Shown: positions 52,540 to 62,879, counted from the first letter of the stretch. The stretch: 64,000 nucleotides of DNA from Heterobilharzia americana (GCA_944470555.2 OX104129.1:62985747-63049746); one strand, 5' to 3'. Notes: generated by a model from the letters alone, not told the origin. Program-made: numbers and translations.

Positions 52540-53040
52540 TGAATTCCTAGTCGGGGAGAAATCAGACATTAAACTACCATTCCTGAATTTTTTTTTTCAG
52601 TAAAACTAACGTGAAAAAACTAGAAACTTGAGTATACAAAATTCAACGCACAGACTCTGTTCAAATGAACATCAACACACTGCAATAAAACAAATTCACG
52701 GAAAAATGAAGAAATTTATTTTAATGTCAAATCTAAAGAGGAACGGTTACTCATGGAGCTTCATTAGAAGATTCTTATCCAGTTCATCATCAACTAGAAA
52801 ATCATCTACAGAAATTAACTAACAGATCATCCTACCGTACATAAAGAATATATCATGGATTACAACAAGATTACTCGGATCATATGGAAATTATGGTGGC
52901 TCATAAACCAACAAATTTCTAACTAAAATGAAACATCAGATAGGTGCTTAAACAATTAGAGGATATCGTCATAACTCTCAGTTTATAGAACAATCAGCTA
53001 TACTGAGAATATCATGAAGAATTTAGCCGATTATAACAGC
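52540..53040 (+). mobile_element. Penelope-like element fragment (between RT and GIY-YIG)
   Basis: Pieces KKFILMSNLKRNGYSWSFIR and LPYIKNISWITTRLL, then TNKFL, match the linker of PLE polyproteins. Decayed, several stops. Confidence 0.6.
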
Positions 53041-53164
53041 AACACACTAACCGTTAAAAAAAATTTGAAATGTGTTATCAGTGGGTAACAGATATAGCTC
53101 TCCAAGTCATGCAGTGTGCTCACTATCTTAAGTTACACTAAACTATATTTTGGTGCTATGTATG

Positions 53165-53325
53165 ATACGAATGGCTTAGTAGTAAAGCTTGTGAGTTCAG
53201 CATTGGGTGATGTGAATTAGAATTACCTAAGGAATACCGATTTTACCATAGTTTAGATACATTATACTGATGAGTGTCAACAAGCATGAAACCTATTTCG
53301 AGTGGGTAGTCCTGTTAACTAACTC
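53165..53325 (+). mobile_element. Third SINE family copy with intact hammerhead-like core
   Basis: Degraded tRNA-like head, then CTGATGA (53267-53273), stem II GTGT/GCAT with a CAACAA loop, and GAAA (53288-53291), followed by ACCTA...GGGTA that could pair as stem III. No matching stem I was found. Confidence 0.55.
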
Positions 53326-53339
53326 CCATCTAACACTAA

Positions 53340-53770
53340 ATATAAGTGTGAAACAACTGTGGTGGAGTTCGATTCCAGTTTATATTTGTTTATTTGATAT
53401 ACAGAACATAGTGAGTGATACAATATTATTTACTGGATGACGTTTCGGTTACAAACTACTTCTTGTCATCAAAACAATGCGATTATAGTCGTTATTTATA
53501 ATCCTGTCACCTGAAATTCTTTGCTGCCAGTGTAAGTAAAGTTTCCTTCATCTCCAACGTAGATATGCATCATTCCTATTACACATGTGTTAGACTACTG
53601 GTTTGATGAACAAAGATTCAGTAGTCAACCAATCTCTCTCTCTCTACACCTAATTATATTGAACTTGAGTACAGTGGTTTTATCCCACCCCATTGTCTGT
53701 GGTTGTGTGTTGATCCATGGATTGCAATATCCGAGTTTTTCTTTTAGACTATTGATCTAATTGTAACTAG
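53340..53770 (-). mobile_element. Penelope-like 3' end, inverted
   Basis: Same family as 45685-46160, in the same orientation. It includes the terminus near 53380, a CGAAACGTCATC hairpin (53430-53480) and the CT-rich block at 53630. It forms an inverted arrangement with 54060-54540. Confidence 0.7.
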
Positions 53771-53807
53771 TCAACATGTTTATTTTCATTTTGCAGTGGG
53801 ATCCTGA

Positions 53808-53837
53808 TGAAGCCTATAGGAAAATAATAAAGGTGTA
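53808..53837 (+). CDS. Possible micro-exon, weak
   Basis: A strong acceptor-like tract (tttattttcattttgcag, near 53780-53796) is followed by codons WDPDEAYRKIIK and a gtgtac donor-like site. It lies between two Penelope pieces in otherwise unassigned sequence. No homologue was recognised. Confidence 0.12.
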
Positions 53838-54059
53838 CCCTGAGTTTTTAAACCTCTCAGTGATAAATTGGATATATTCCATAGATCTCTTTCCGCTATA
53901 AATATCGATCTCTGCACAATAATCAATGTTACATTATAAGGTCTTGAATGCCGATCGAATTCCACAAATTCAGCATGCATTTATGCTGTTAAGCTATGCC
54001 AACCGATATCACTGTGAAGTAGTTGAAGGCAATCTTCGGACAGTTCCTAACTTAGACCT

Positions 54060-54540
54060 TAGCAAAGTTACACAGGATTCTCAACACGGCTGGGATTAGG
54101 GTGGCATTTTAATCTACAAACAAGCTACGAGGCTTCCATTGTGCCTAATACATTGGACTGTGTAATTTATTGGATTTCATACAACGGCTGTGGGGTCAAA
54201 CACCACATAGATCAAAGCAGTCGACTGAGGTCAATCAAAATTAAAGAGCATGCAAACTTGTCCAAATTTAGAAAAGGAGACTACAGTAAGCTGAGAAATC
54301 TAAAGAAAAGCTGAGCCATTGGTACTGCACTTGAGTACACATAATCACACTATAAGATGTTACAGATCGGTAGTCCTAGAGACTCACTGATCTAGGTAAA
54401 ATGAGACATCGGAAACTGAAAGTTTTTTTATCGAATCACCATTGAACACATGAAGCAGAAATGATTCAACACCTACTCCAGATATGTGGAAAATTCTAAA
54501 AACTGAGAGGAAGAAACAGAACTAGGCAAACGAGGCGTAA
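54060..54540 (+). mobile_element. Penelope-like GIY-YIG remnant
   Basis: RILNTAGIRVAF and later GIY-YIG-region scraps match 48230-48720 but are full of stops. Confidence 0.7.
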
Positions 54541-55045
54541 ATAATAATAATAATTATTATTATTACTATTGTTATAGAGTGAAGTTGGTTGAAAAATTCC
54601 TGAAATATACGACAACACTGCACAGACTTTTCTTCCTAGTCCAGACCTTTTCTGTAGTGCTTGCAGTCACCTATTTATGGAACCGATATCATCAGTATCC
54701 GAATGTCTCACGGAGATCAAATTACCATTGAACCAATATAACAAATCGTTCCAGTTATTTAGGTCCATTCAAGGAGTTCTTTTTCTCTAGTGGTTAATTT
54801 GTATGCATGTCAGAACATAGGATGGATTATAATTCATACAAATTCGATAGAGATTTATCCATCAGTTACTTGTATTGTGTAAGCGTTTATAATACTAACA
54901 GATTGCTGAAGCTAGATTGAATCTAGAGGATGTTAGATCCAGGATACAGAGCTTAGAATTCAAGTTCTTGAACCGGTAAACCACAACGGCATCAGAATGG
55001 CTAGAACATCAGACTTGAGAATTCCGGCAACAAAAACAGCTTTCA
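54541..55045. other. Intergenic sequence, no gene seen
   Basis: No gene or repeat recognised, apart from a short TAA/ATT microsatellite at 54541-54570. Confidence 0.45.
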
Positions 55046-55239
55046 TAGTTTAATCAGTCAACCTGGCCATCATCATGTATATTAATGATGGAAATTTTAG
55101 AAAGGAAGCAATTCAAAGATTTACAAGTCGATACATGGTTACTGTCATCAAGTTGATTATTTTGGTATTTATAGAGAAGAGATAATTCAGGGAAGAACAT
55201 TTTCTTTTCGACGATATCATTTTCTAAAGCTGTACAATA

Positions 55240-55312
<73 letters not shown>

Positions 55313-56216
55313 AAACATATAACAGTCTATTATAAAACAATAGAGTATAATTTCGTCATTAACCTAGTGCTAAAAAACCCGAAGATCCTCATACAAAATG
55401 TATATCCATCCAGATTTATCGATAAGAACTTGAAAGTAAATCAGAATACGAAGCGAGTACTCACAGTACCTAAGAAGACCTTATGTATGCACGTTGTTTT
55501 TAAAGGCGATACGGCAGCAGAGATCCTGAAGAATCGACTGTCTAGATCACTGCAAAACTGCAGACCAGCTTCTCTAGTCAACATCTCATTCTGGAGTGCG
55601 TTAAGGACAAGTTGCTACTTTGGGCCACCACGATGTGTGTCTACAAATTTACTTCCTCCTATGGAGCTAGTTATATAGGCCATACAAAGCGTACACTTTC
55701 CAAAAGTATCTTGGAGCACTATCCTGCATGGTTGTCTAGGGGAGAATGTAAATCAATTAACAGTTCAATTCTTGAACATTTGGTCAACTCTGGACATAAA
55801 GCTAGACCAGAATCCTCCTTCAATTTCATTTATCGTGTCATATGGAATGGTTCAAAAGGATTACGCCTTCGACAGTTGTGAACAGTGGAGGCACTGGCAA
55901 TTCATCAATTCAAGCCTGATCTCTGCTTGCAAAAGAAGTATGTTCAATCTTTCATCTTACCATGGTCTTAACACTTTCATTTTCTCGATTTCAATATGAT
56001 TAATTAGTTTATTATTATCACCTTCATTATGACCCTTGTCTTATTCTTCACCTTCTCTACACCTATCTATCAAGTGGACAGTCAATATTTGCATTTCTTA
56101 TCTACCAACAATTTTCACCTCGTCAAACTCCCTGCCTTCCTCGACATTTCTACTCTTATTTCATTACGCAACTACTTTACATTCTTGATTCGGGTTTTTT
56201 AGCACCAGGTTAATGA
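55046..56216 (+). mobile_element. Penelope-type GIY-YIG unit, first copy of a 1.2-kb direct duplication
   Basis: Near-identical to 61281-62460. It has a long TA tract (55242-55308), then a unit from 55353 to about 56218 bounded by 30-bp inverted ends (CGTCATTAACCTAGTGCTAA and onward at the left). The translation at 55612-55881 holds a GIY-YIG domain: CVYKFTSSYGASYIGHTKRT, ILEHYPAWLSRGECKSINSS and ILEHLVNSGHK. A second frame (55367-55678) precedes it. No RT is present, so this is an end fragment. Confidence 0.75.
55242..55308. repeat. (TA)n microsatellite
   Basis: Uninterrupted TA dinucleotides. Similar tracts are at 61476-61553 and 62507-62574. Confidence 0.97.
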
Positions 56217-56224
56217 CGTAGTTT

Positions 56225-56834
56225 CAGTTAATTGGCAACATTCAATATGAACAAAAAAGGATACAACCAAATGAGAGTGAAGAGATGGACATCTAAGGTT
56301 GATGATGTAATCAGCTAACAGTCAAGAATGGTTAGCAAGGTAGAAGAAGGTTGACTGTAGCTTCTTTTTAAACAAATATACTAGGTTTCAGGTGTTTGAT
56401 AGCTAGAGTCATAGCAAACTTCAGGAGAATCGAGTTTGTTTGTTTATTACCTTGAAGGAATTGAAGACATTCGTTTGATTGATGTCCGGTGTCAATCAAA
56501 TACTAAATGATTGCTCTGTTCAAAGTGTTACTTCCCCCTCCTCCAGTAGTAAGCTTTATGGAATGTGTTCAAAAAATCTTAGATAACCCCTTCTTTGAGT
56601 TTTTCCAGTATATCTACTTCGGCAGCTACACGTAAATTGATATAAATAATTGGAGATAACAAAAGAAAGGTAACTGTCGATTTTTGACTGAACTAAATGG
56701 TTACTGTGAAAAAAGTTTCATAGATATTTTCCATGACTGACTTTCAGATATCATTTCACAGTTCGGGGATCAGAAGAAGGGCCTTGGGGTTTTCATAACC
56801 CAAAGTAGACGAAAATAATGAGATTTAGTCAAAC
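56225..56834. other. Intergenic sequence, no gene seen
   Basis: No gene or repeat recognised. Confidence 0.45.
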
Positions 56835-56862
56835 CTACAGCATTTTTTTTTAATTATTATTA

Positions 56863-59601
56863 TTAGTCCCTTGGGTTCCTAGTGGAACATAGGGCTTCAG
56901 TAGCACGCCTCCAGTGACCTCTGTTCTCTGAGATCTTTTGAACCTGGTCCCACGACAGCCCACAGCCTCTCATTTCCTCCTCGCACGACCTCCTCCATGT
57001 CACCCTCGGACGTCCAACTCGTCGCTTCCCATGGGGATTCCACTCGAGGGCCTGACGCGTGATGTCCTCAGTCGGCCTTCTCAGTGCATGGCCAATCCAT
57101 CTCCACTTCTTCCTGCATATTTGTTGCGTGATAGGTTCTTGGTTGGTTCGTTCCCAGAGTTCCTTGTTGCTTATTTTTTCTGGCCATCTGATCTTCAGCA
57201 GCGAGCGTAAGCAGTTGTTGATGAATGTCTGTAGTTTATTGGAAATACCTTTCGTGACGCGCCAAGTCTCTGAGCCATACAAGAGCACTGACTTGACGTT
57301 GGTGTTGAAAATCCGTATCTTGTTCCGCATGCTGAGTGCAGAAGATCTCCACACTGGTTTCAGGCTAATGAACGCCTGTCTTGCTTTTCCGATTCTGACT
57401 TTGACGTCCTCGTCCGTCCCGCCTGTAGTTGAAACAGTGCTTCCTAGATAAGTGAAGGAGGTTACTTCCTTTAAGTTTCTCCCGTTGACGGTGATTGGAG
57501 TTTGTTGTTGTTGTTTATGGTGGTGGTGCGGTATCTTCATCACTTCTGTCTTCTCTATATTCACCTGAAGTCCCGTCTTCGCTGCCTCTTCTATCAACTT
57601 GTTAGTTTTTGCCTGCAGATCTTCAAGTTTATGTGACATTAGGCATAAGTCATCGGCGAAATCCAAGTCTTCTAGGTTCTTTTCCGTCGTCCAGTGTATC
57701 CCCCTCTTCTCGCTGCCTACTGTTTGCTGCATGATCCAGTCCACCACAATCAAGAATATCATGGGGGATAGTAGGCAACCTTGTTTCACTCCTGTCTTCA
57801 CTTCAAAGGCATCACTGAGCTTCCCATTGTGGATTACTTGGCATGTGGCATCTTCATATAGTTGTTGAATGAGGCGGATAAAGGTTTGCGGTACTCCGTA
57901 GTATTGAAGCAGTTTCCAAATTACTTCTCGGTCGACGCTGTCAAAGGCCTTCTCAAAGTCGATGAAGTTGAGGTGGAGAGGTGATTGCCATTCTATGCTC
58001 TGTTCTATGATGATACGAAGCGTTGCAATTTGGTCTGCACATGATTTGTACTTCCTGAAGCCTGCCTGTTCCGGTCGTAGTTTTGAATCCAGTGCATCCC
58101 TTAGCCTCTCCAGGATGATGCGGCTTAATATTTTACTTGGGGTGGACAGGAGAGTGATTCCGCGCCAGTTCTTGCAAGCACTGAGGTCTCCCTTCTTCGG
58201 CAGTTTGACAAGGTAACCCTTCTTCCAATCGTCAGGTACCTTCTCTTCCTTCCACACCTTCTGCAATAGTGGTGTGAGCATGGCCGCTGTTGTCTCTGCA
58301 TCTGTTCTCAGTGCTTCTGGCGGTATTCCATCTGGTCCTGCTGCTTTCCCGCATTTCAGTAGCTTTATGGCGTTCAGGACTTCCATTTTCGTTGGGGGAT
58401 TAATGTTCACTTGTAGTTCAGCGGCTGCAGGTGGTATTTCTGGACGAAGTGCAGGTGGTGGTCGATTCAAGAGCTTCTTGAAGTGGTCGGCCCATCGTTT
58501 CCTCTGTTTCTCTTCTTTTGTAATTAAATTTCCTTCTTCATCTTTTATTGGTTTCATCTGTGTTGGTCTCTTCCCTGATAGCAACCTGGTTATTTGATAC
58601 AATGTCGTCAGGTCTCTCTTACCTGCAGCCTGTTCTGCTTCACTTGCCAGTGTTTCGTAGAAGTGTCTTTTGTCTTTGCGTGCACTCTTCTTCACTTCTT
58701 TGTCCAGTGTTTTATACATTGTGCTCAGTTCCTCTTGTCGTTGAGCATCCTTGCACTGGTTTATCTTCTGCTTCACCATCCTCCTCTCCTCTATCAGCTT
58801 CCAGGTATCCGTCGAGATCCATTCCTTGTCTTCTTTCTTCTTCCTTCCTAATACTGTTGTGCAGGTTTCTTTCCACATAGCTTTCAAAGACTTCCAGTGT
58901 TCTTCCACACAGGTTTCTTCAGGGATGTTGCTCGATGTCTCCCATTTTGTCTTGATGGCTGCCTTGAAGATCTCCTTTGTAGTTTCATCCTTCAGTTTCC
59001 GAGTGTTGTACTTGGGTTGAGGTCTATCACCAGCTTCCTTGAAGGCTTTTAACTTGATTTGGAAGGTTCCTTGCACTAGATAGTGGTCTGAACCTACATC
59101 TGCTCCTCTTCTTGACCTTGTGTTAAGTAGACTGCGTCTCCATTTTCTTGAGATTGAGATAAAGTCGATTTGATTTTTAGTGTGTCCATCTGGTGAAATC
59201 CATGTCGCTTTGTGGATATCTTTGTGCCTGAACACACTGCCTCCAATCACCAAATCGTTGAATGCGCAGAATTCTGCAAACAATTCTCCATTCTCATTCA
59301 TTTCACCTAGTGCCTCTCGACCCATGGTTAGTTCTCTTCCCGTGTTGTCCCCTCCCAGTTTGGCATTCATGTCGCCCATCAGAATTTTGATATCGCCAAC
59401 TGACGTCTTGTCCAGTGTTGATTGAAGTTGTCTGTAGAAATCCTCCTTTTTCTCTTGCTCTGCATTATTTGTAGGTGCATAACATTGTATGATTGTGACC
59501 TTTCTTCCTTTTGAGTTGAATCTTGCTGTCATGATCCTGGAGGAGATTGGTTCCCACTGCATGAGAGCCTTCGATGCTCTTGAGGACATCATGATAGCCA
59601 C
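56863..59601 (-). CDS. RTE copy D, endonuclease/reverse transcriptase
   Basis: 912 codons in one frame. The C-terminal part of the endonuclease (GDMNAKLGGD near residue 77, GADVGSDHYLVQG near 170) is followed by RT with KAAGPDGIPPEA, NFIDFEKAFDSVDR, GCLLSPMIFLIVV, catalytic FADD (about 647), LLYGSETW and WRWIGHALRRP. It ends in the native tail RRATEALCSTRNPRD. Unlike copy C it keeps linker and C-terminus in frame. The first part of the endonuclease is out of frame (59606-60001) because of small deletions near 59606 and 59637. RT catalytic residues are intact. Confidence 0.93.
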   Translation of the reverse strand: MAIMMSSRASKALMQWEPISSRIMTARFNSKGRKVTIIQCYAPTNNAEQEKKEDFYRQLQSTLDKTSVGDIKILMGDMNAKLGGDNTGRELTMGREALGEMNENGELFAEFCAFNDLVIGGSVFRHKDIHKATWISPDGHTKNQIDFISISRKWRRSLLNTRSRRGADVGSDHYLVQGTFQIKLKAFKEAGDRPQPKYNTRKLKDETTKEIFKAAIKTKWETSSNIPEETCVEEHWKSLKAMWKETCTTVLGRKKKEDKEWISTDTWKLIEERRMVKQKINQCKDAQRQEELSTMYKTLDKEVKKSARKDKRHFYETLASEAEQAAGKRDLTTLYQITRLLSGKRPTQMKPIKDEEGNLITKEEKQRKRWADHFKKLLNRPPPALRPEIPPAAAELQVNINPPTKMEVLNAIKLLKCGKAAGPDGIPPEALRTDAETTAAMLTPLLQKVWKEEKVPDDWKKGYLVKLPKKGDLSACKNWRGITLLSTPSKILSRIILERLRDALDSKLRPEQAGFRKYKSCADQIATLRIIIEQSIEWQSPLHLNFIDFEKAFDSVDREVIWKLLQYYGVPQTFIRLIQQLYEDATCQVIHNGKLSDAFEVKTGVKQGCLLSPMIFLIVVDWIMQQTVGSEKRGIHWTTEKNLEDLDFADDLCLMSHKLEDLQAKTNKLIEEAAKTGLQVNIEKTEVMKIPHHHHKQQQQTPITVNGRNLKEVTSFTYLGSTVSTTGGTDEDVKVRIGKARQAFISLKPVWRSSALSMRNKIRIFNTNVKSVLLYGSETWRVTKGISNKLQTFINNCLRSLLKIRWPEKISNKELWERTNQEPITQQICRKKWRWIGHALRRPTEDITRQALEWNPHGKRRVGRPRVTWRRSCEEEMRGCGLSWDQVQKISENRGHWRRATEALCSTRNPRD

Positions 59602-59605
59602 TCCC

Positions 59606-60001
59606 TCAGTGTGCTCGTGGTTGGCGTCTGGGTGACAAATCGGAGTAGATTATTGATTCTCCAGTTGACAGTTTGGAGAGTCCACTCCCATTCCATCTGC
59701 TTTCGCAAATCCCAAGCACTTCGATGTTATACCTTCTCATCTCCCTTGCAATCTGGGCTGCCTTACTGGGTTCAAACATCGTGCGGACATTCCATGTCCC
59801 CACGTTTACTTTCGCTTTCATCGAGAGAAGACACATCGGCCAATTGGCTTCCCGAAGGCTTTCACCAACTGGCGTCATTTCGCCTCTCCGATTCCAGCGG
59901 GGAATAAGTTTGTTTTCATTTTTTATATTTTGTTTGTGCTTTGAAGTTTCTTTAGCGGTTAGATTTGTTTTACGGGGTAGGGTTGCTAGCCCTATGCCCA
60001 A
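59606..60001 (-). CDS. RTE copy D, N-terminal part of the endonuclease
   Basis: 131 codons containing the leader and NVGTWNVRTMFEPSK, GICESRWNGSGLSKLSTG, then a shifted end. It continues in the frame ending at 59601 in intact relatives. The break is a loss of one base near 59637 and four bases near 59606 relative to copy C. Confidence 0.9.
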   Translation of the reverse strand: MGIGLATLPRKTNLTAKETSKHKQNIKNENKLIPRWNRRGEMTPVGESLREANWPMCLLSMKAKVNVGTWNVRTMFEPSKAAQIAREMRRYNIEVLGICESRWNGSGLSKLSTGESIIYSDLSPRRQPRAH

Positions 60002-60078
60002 CCTTCCCTCTTTACCCGGGCTTAGGACCGGCTAGTAACTAGTAAACTAGTTAACCAGGCGAGGTTCTACAGCATTTT

Positions 60079-60780
60079 AGAAGAACAAAAGTAAGGAATA
60101 GTTCTCTGATGAATAGAGTAGGATTATATGTTAGACGAACTCATGTAATACTGTGAAAAGTTGTTTATCTTACCCACTTATGATTTATTCAGGCAACATC
60201 TAATCATTGAAGAGCATTCCACTCCTTTTTTTTTTTAAACATATCCCAAGTTCGATAAAATGATACTATTTCAGGTTCTTTTATTTCATGAAACTAAAAT
60301 GTTTTTTTACTTGATCTTCGAAACGTGAAGTGGTATCTCAAGATGATGTACAAACCAACTTAAATTGAAGACTCTGTCATGGTTCCTTCCTTGTGCGAAT
60401 TAAACTGTTCACACCATAAGTTGTGAACTACTTAGCAGAAACATTAATCTTGCGAAAAAGGTACGAAGACTGTGAAATGCGTAGTTGATGAGAAGTTATG
60501 CGGATAACATCAATTATAACAAAGGGATGTAACCCTATCGGATGAATGACTCGCATGTTTTCCATCAAGTTGATCAGTGGAATTTGTCCACACTAATATA
60601 AGTAAGACAACCAATTTTTTTTTCAAACAACCTCCAATTACAGCTATCTGACTGACAGAACTAATGAAATATAGAATAAAGTTGAGCGATAATAAAGTTA
60701 ATATTCCTAGAGGTCGGAATGGCACAGTGGCACCCAACTGACTTGTGAAATTTCATCTCGATTAATACTACTCTTAGTAT
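60079..60780. other. Intergenic sequence, no gene seen
   Basis: AT-rich sequence, no recognised element. Confidence 0.45.
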
Positions 60781-61077
60781 TATTGCTTGTATTATACCGT
60801 CTTTAATTGGATCGAACTGATAGGTCTCTACTCGCATATGAGCTCCTGTGCGGGTGCTTCGATATTACCTGTGTTCTAGTTATAGTAATCGTAGATGGTG
60901 GCTGGCAGTGGACTCGTCAGTTGGATGTACCTGGCGGCCCCCAGTGAGTGATGTTGTTCCCACCGGGAATCGGTTTCGGGAGCGATTAATTAAAATGCCA
61001 GAGCGTTATCCACTACACCACCGAACCACGGTAGCCACTTCCTGTGCGACGAGTATAGTTTTAGTATAACTGCTTGT
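60781..61077 (-). mobile_element. Sm-alpha SINE, tandem junction with deleted ribozyme
   Basis: The leader of one unit (60781-60890) is joined to the end of a second unit whose hammerhead lost its middle (60900-60930). Then comes the tRNA-like region (about 60955-61025) and part of a second leader. It faces the plus-strand unit at 61078. Confidence 0.8.
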
Positions 61078-61195
61078 ATTGGGAAAAACATCACTCACTG
61101 GGAGGCAGGTACATCCAGCTGACGAGTCCCGAATAGGACGAAATGTGCATCCTGGATCTCACTGCTAGCCACTATCCATCATTACTATAATACCA
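61078..61195 (+). mobile_element. Sm-alpha SINE 3' part
   Basis: Begins at the spacer after the tRNA-like region and contains the hammerhead at 61113-61157. The terminus CACTGCTAGCCACTATCCAT follows. Confidence 0.85.
61113..61157 (+). ncRNA. Hammerhead ribozyme, Sm-alpha type, intact core
   Basis: Stem I ATCCAG/CTGGAT, CTGACGA, stem II GTCC/GGAC with a CGAATA loop, GAAA, stem III ATGTGCAT, cleavage expected after ATC. All conserved positions are kept. Confidence 0.92.
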
Positions 61196-61280
61196 CTCTG
61201 TTGAAAAACTAGTCAGTTGCGGGAAATGTCATTATGGACTGCATACTTTGTAAATCATTCGTAAATTTATCATCCTATTT

Positions 61281-61475
61281 TAGTTTAATCAGTCAACCTG
61301 GCCATCATCATGTATATTAATGATGGAAATTTTAGAAAGGAAGCAATTCAAAGATTTACAAGTCGATACATGGTTACTGTCATCAAGTTGATTATTTTGG
61401 TATTTATAGAGAAGAGATAATTCAGGGAAGAACATTTTCTTTTTCGACGATATCATTTTCTAAAGCTGTACAATA

Positions 61476-61556
<81 letters not shown>

Positions 61557-62460
61557 AAACATATAACAGTCTATTATAAAACAATAGAGTATAATTTCGT
61601 CATTAACCTAGTGCTAAAAAACCCGAAGATCCTCATACAAAATGTATATCCATCCAGATTTATCGATAAGAACTTGAAAGTAAATCAGAATACGAAGCGA
61701 GTACTCACAGTACCTAAGAAGACCTTATGTATGCACGTTGTTTTTAAAGGCGATACGGCAGCAGAGATCCTGAAGAATCGACTGTCTAGATCACTGCAAA
61801 ACTGCAGACCAGCTTCTCTAGTCAACATCTCATTCTGGAGTGCGTTAAGGACAAGTTGCTACTTTGGGCCACCACGATGTGTGTCTACAAATTTACTTCC
61901 TCCTATGGAGCTAGTTATATAGGCCATACAAAGCGTACACTTTCCAAAAGTATCTTGGAGCACTATCCTGCATGGTTGTCTAGGGGAGAATGTAAATCAA
62001 TTAACAGTTCAATTCTTGAACATTTGGTCAACTCTGGACATAAAGCTAGACCAGAATCCTCCTTCAATTTCATTTATCGTGTCATATGGAATGGTTCAAA
62101 AGGATTACGCCTTCGACAGTTGTGAACAGTGGAGGCACTGGCAATTCATCAATTCAAGCCTGATCTCTGCTTGCAAAAGAAGTATGTTCAATCTTTCATC
62201 TTACCATGGTCTTAACACTTTCATTTTCTCGATTTCAATATGATTAATTAGTTTATTATTATCACCTTCATTATGACCCTTGTCTTATTCTTCACCTTCT
62301 CTACACCTATCTATCAAGTGGACAGTCAATATTTGCATTTCTTATCTACCAACAATTTTCACCTCGTCAAACTCCCTGCCTTCCTCGACATTTCTACTCT
62401 TATTTCATTACGCAACTACTTTACATTCTTGATTCGGGTTTTTTAGCACTAGGTTAATGA
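61281..62460 (+). mobile_element. Penelope-type GIY-YIG unit, second copy of the direct duplication
   Basis: Near-identical to 55046-56216, differing by TA-tract length and single bases. The GIY-YIG frame at 61856-62125 and the preceding frame at 61611-61922 are identical in translation to the first copy. Confidence 0.78.
61476..61553. repeat. (TA)n microsatellite
   Basis: TA tract in the left arm of the inverted ends, longer than its counterpart at 55242-55308. Confidence 0.97.
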
Positions 62461-62504
62461 TGAAATTACACTCTATTGTTTTATAATAGACTGTTATATG
62501 TTTA

Positions 62505-62577
<73 letters not shown>

Positions 62578-62650
62578 ATTGTACAGCTTTAGAAAATGAT
62601 ATCGTCGAAAAAAGAAAATGTTCTTCCCTGAATTATCTCTTCTCTAGTAA
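62434..62650 (-). repeat. Inverted copy of 61410-61628
   Basis: Reverse complement of the left end of the second unit, including a TA tract at 62507-62574 and the AAGCTGTACAAT and GATATCGTCGAAA blocks. The first unit at 55-56 kb has only about 30 bp of this right arm. Confidence 0.9.
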
Positions 62651-62875
62651 CTAACAACTAATTAGGTTGAACTTTGGGTGCACACAAGCACTTCCCTCTT
62701 TCTCCTTCTTAACCTTAACTGTCTGGTCTGCAGAATGGAATGACGCGTTCACGTCAAACACCGGTAACCAAACCTTTGCTCAACAACCCATTGTTGAAGG
62801 ATGAACATATAACTGATGGTGATGAGGACAGTTACTCAACGATGACATTGGGTGGCGGTTGCGCTATATCGTGAG
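62651..62875. other. Intergenic sequence, no gene seen
   Basis: No element recognised. Confidence 0.4.
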
Positions 62876-62879
62876 CTAA

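Larger units (their letters stand above)
56847..60066 (-). mobile_element. RTE-clade retrotransposon, copy D (full length, nearly intact)
   Basis: Complete element on the minus strand, 5' end at 60066 and a (TAA)n/A-rich 3' tail at 56847-56868. Flanked by the 12-bp duplication CTACAGCATTTT (56835-56846 and 60067-60078), so it is an independent insertion from copies A-C. Very similar to copy C. Confidence 0.96.

Noticed and set aside
55367..55678. 103-codon frame as a novel gene because it is present twice with identical translation
   Set aside because: The identity follows from recent duplication of the whole 1.2-kb unit, and the adjacent frame is a GIY-YIG domain of Penelope type.
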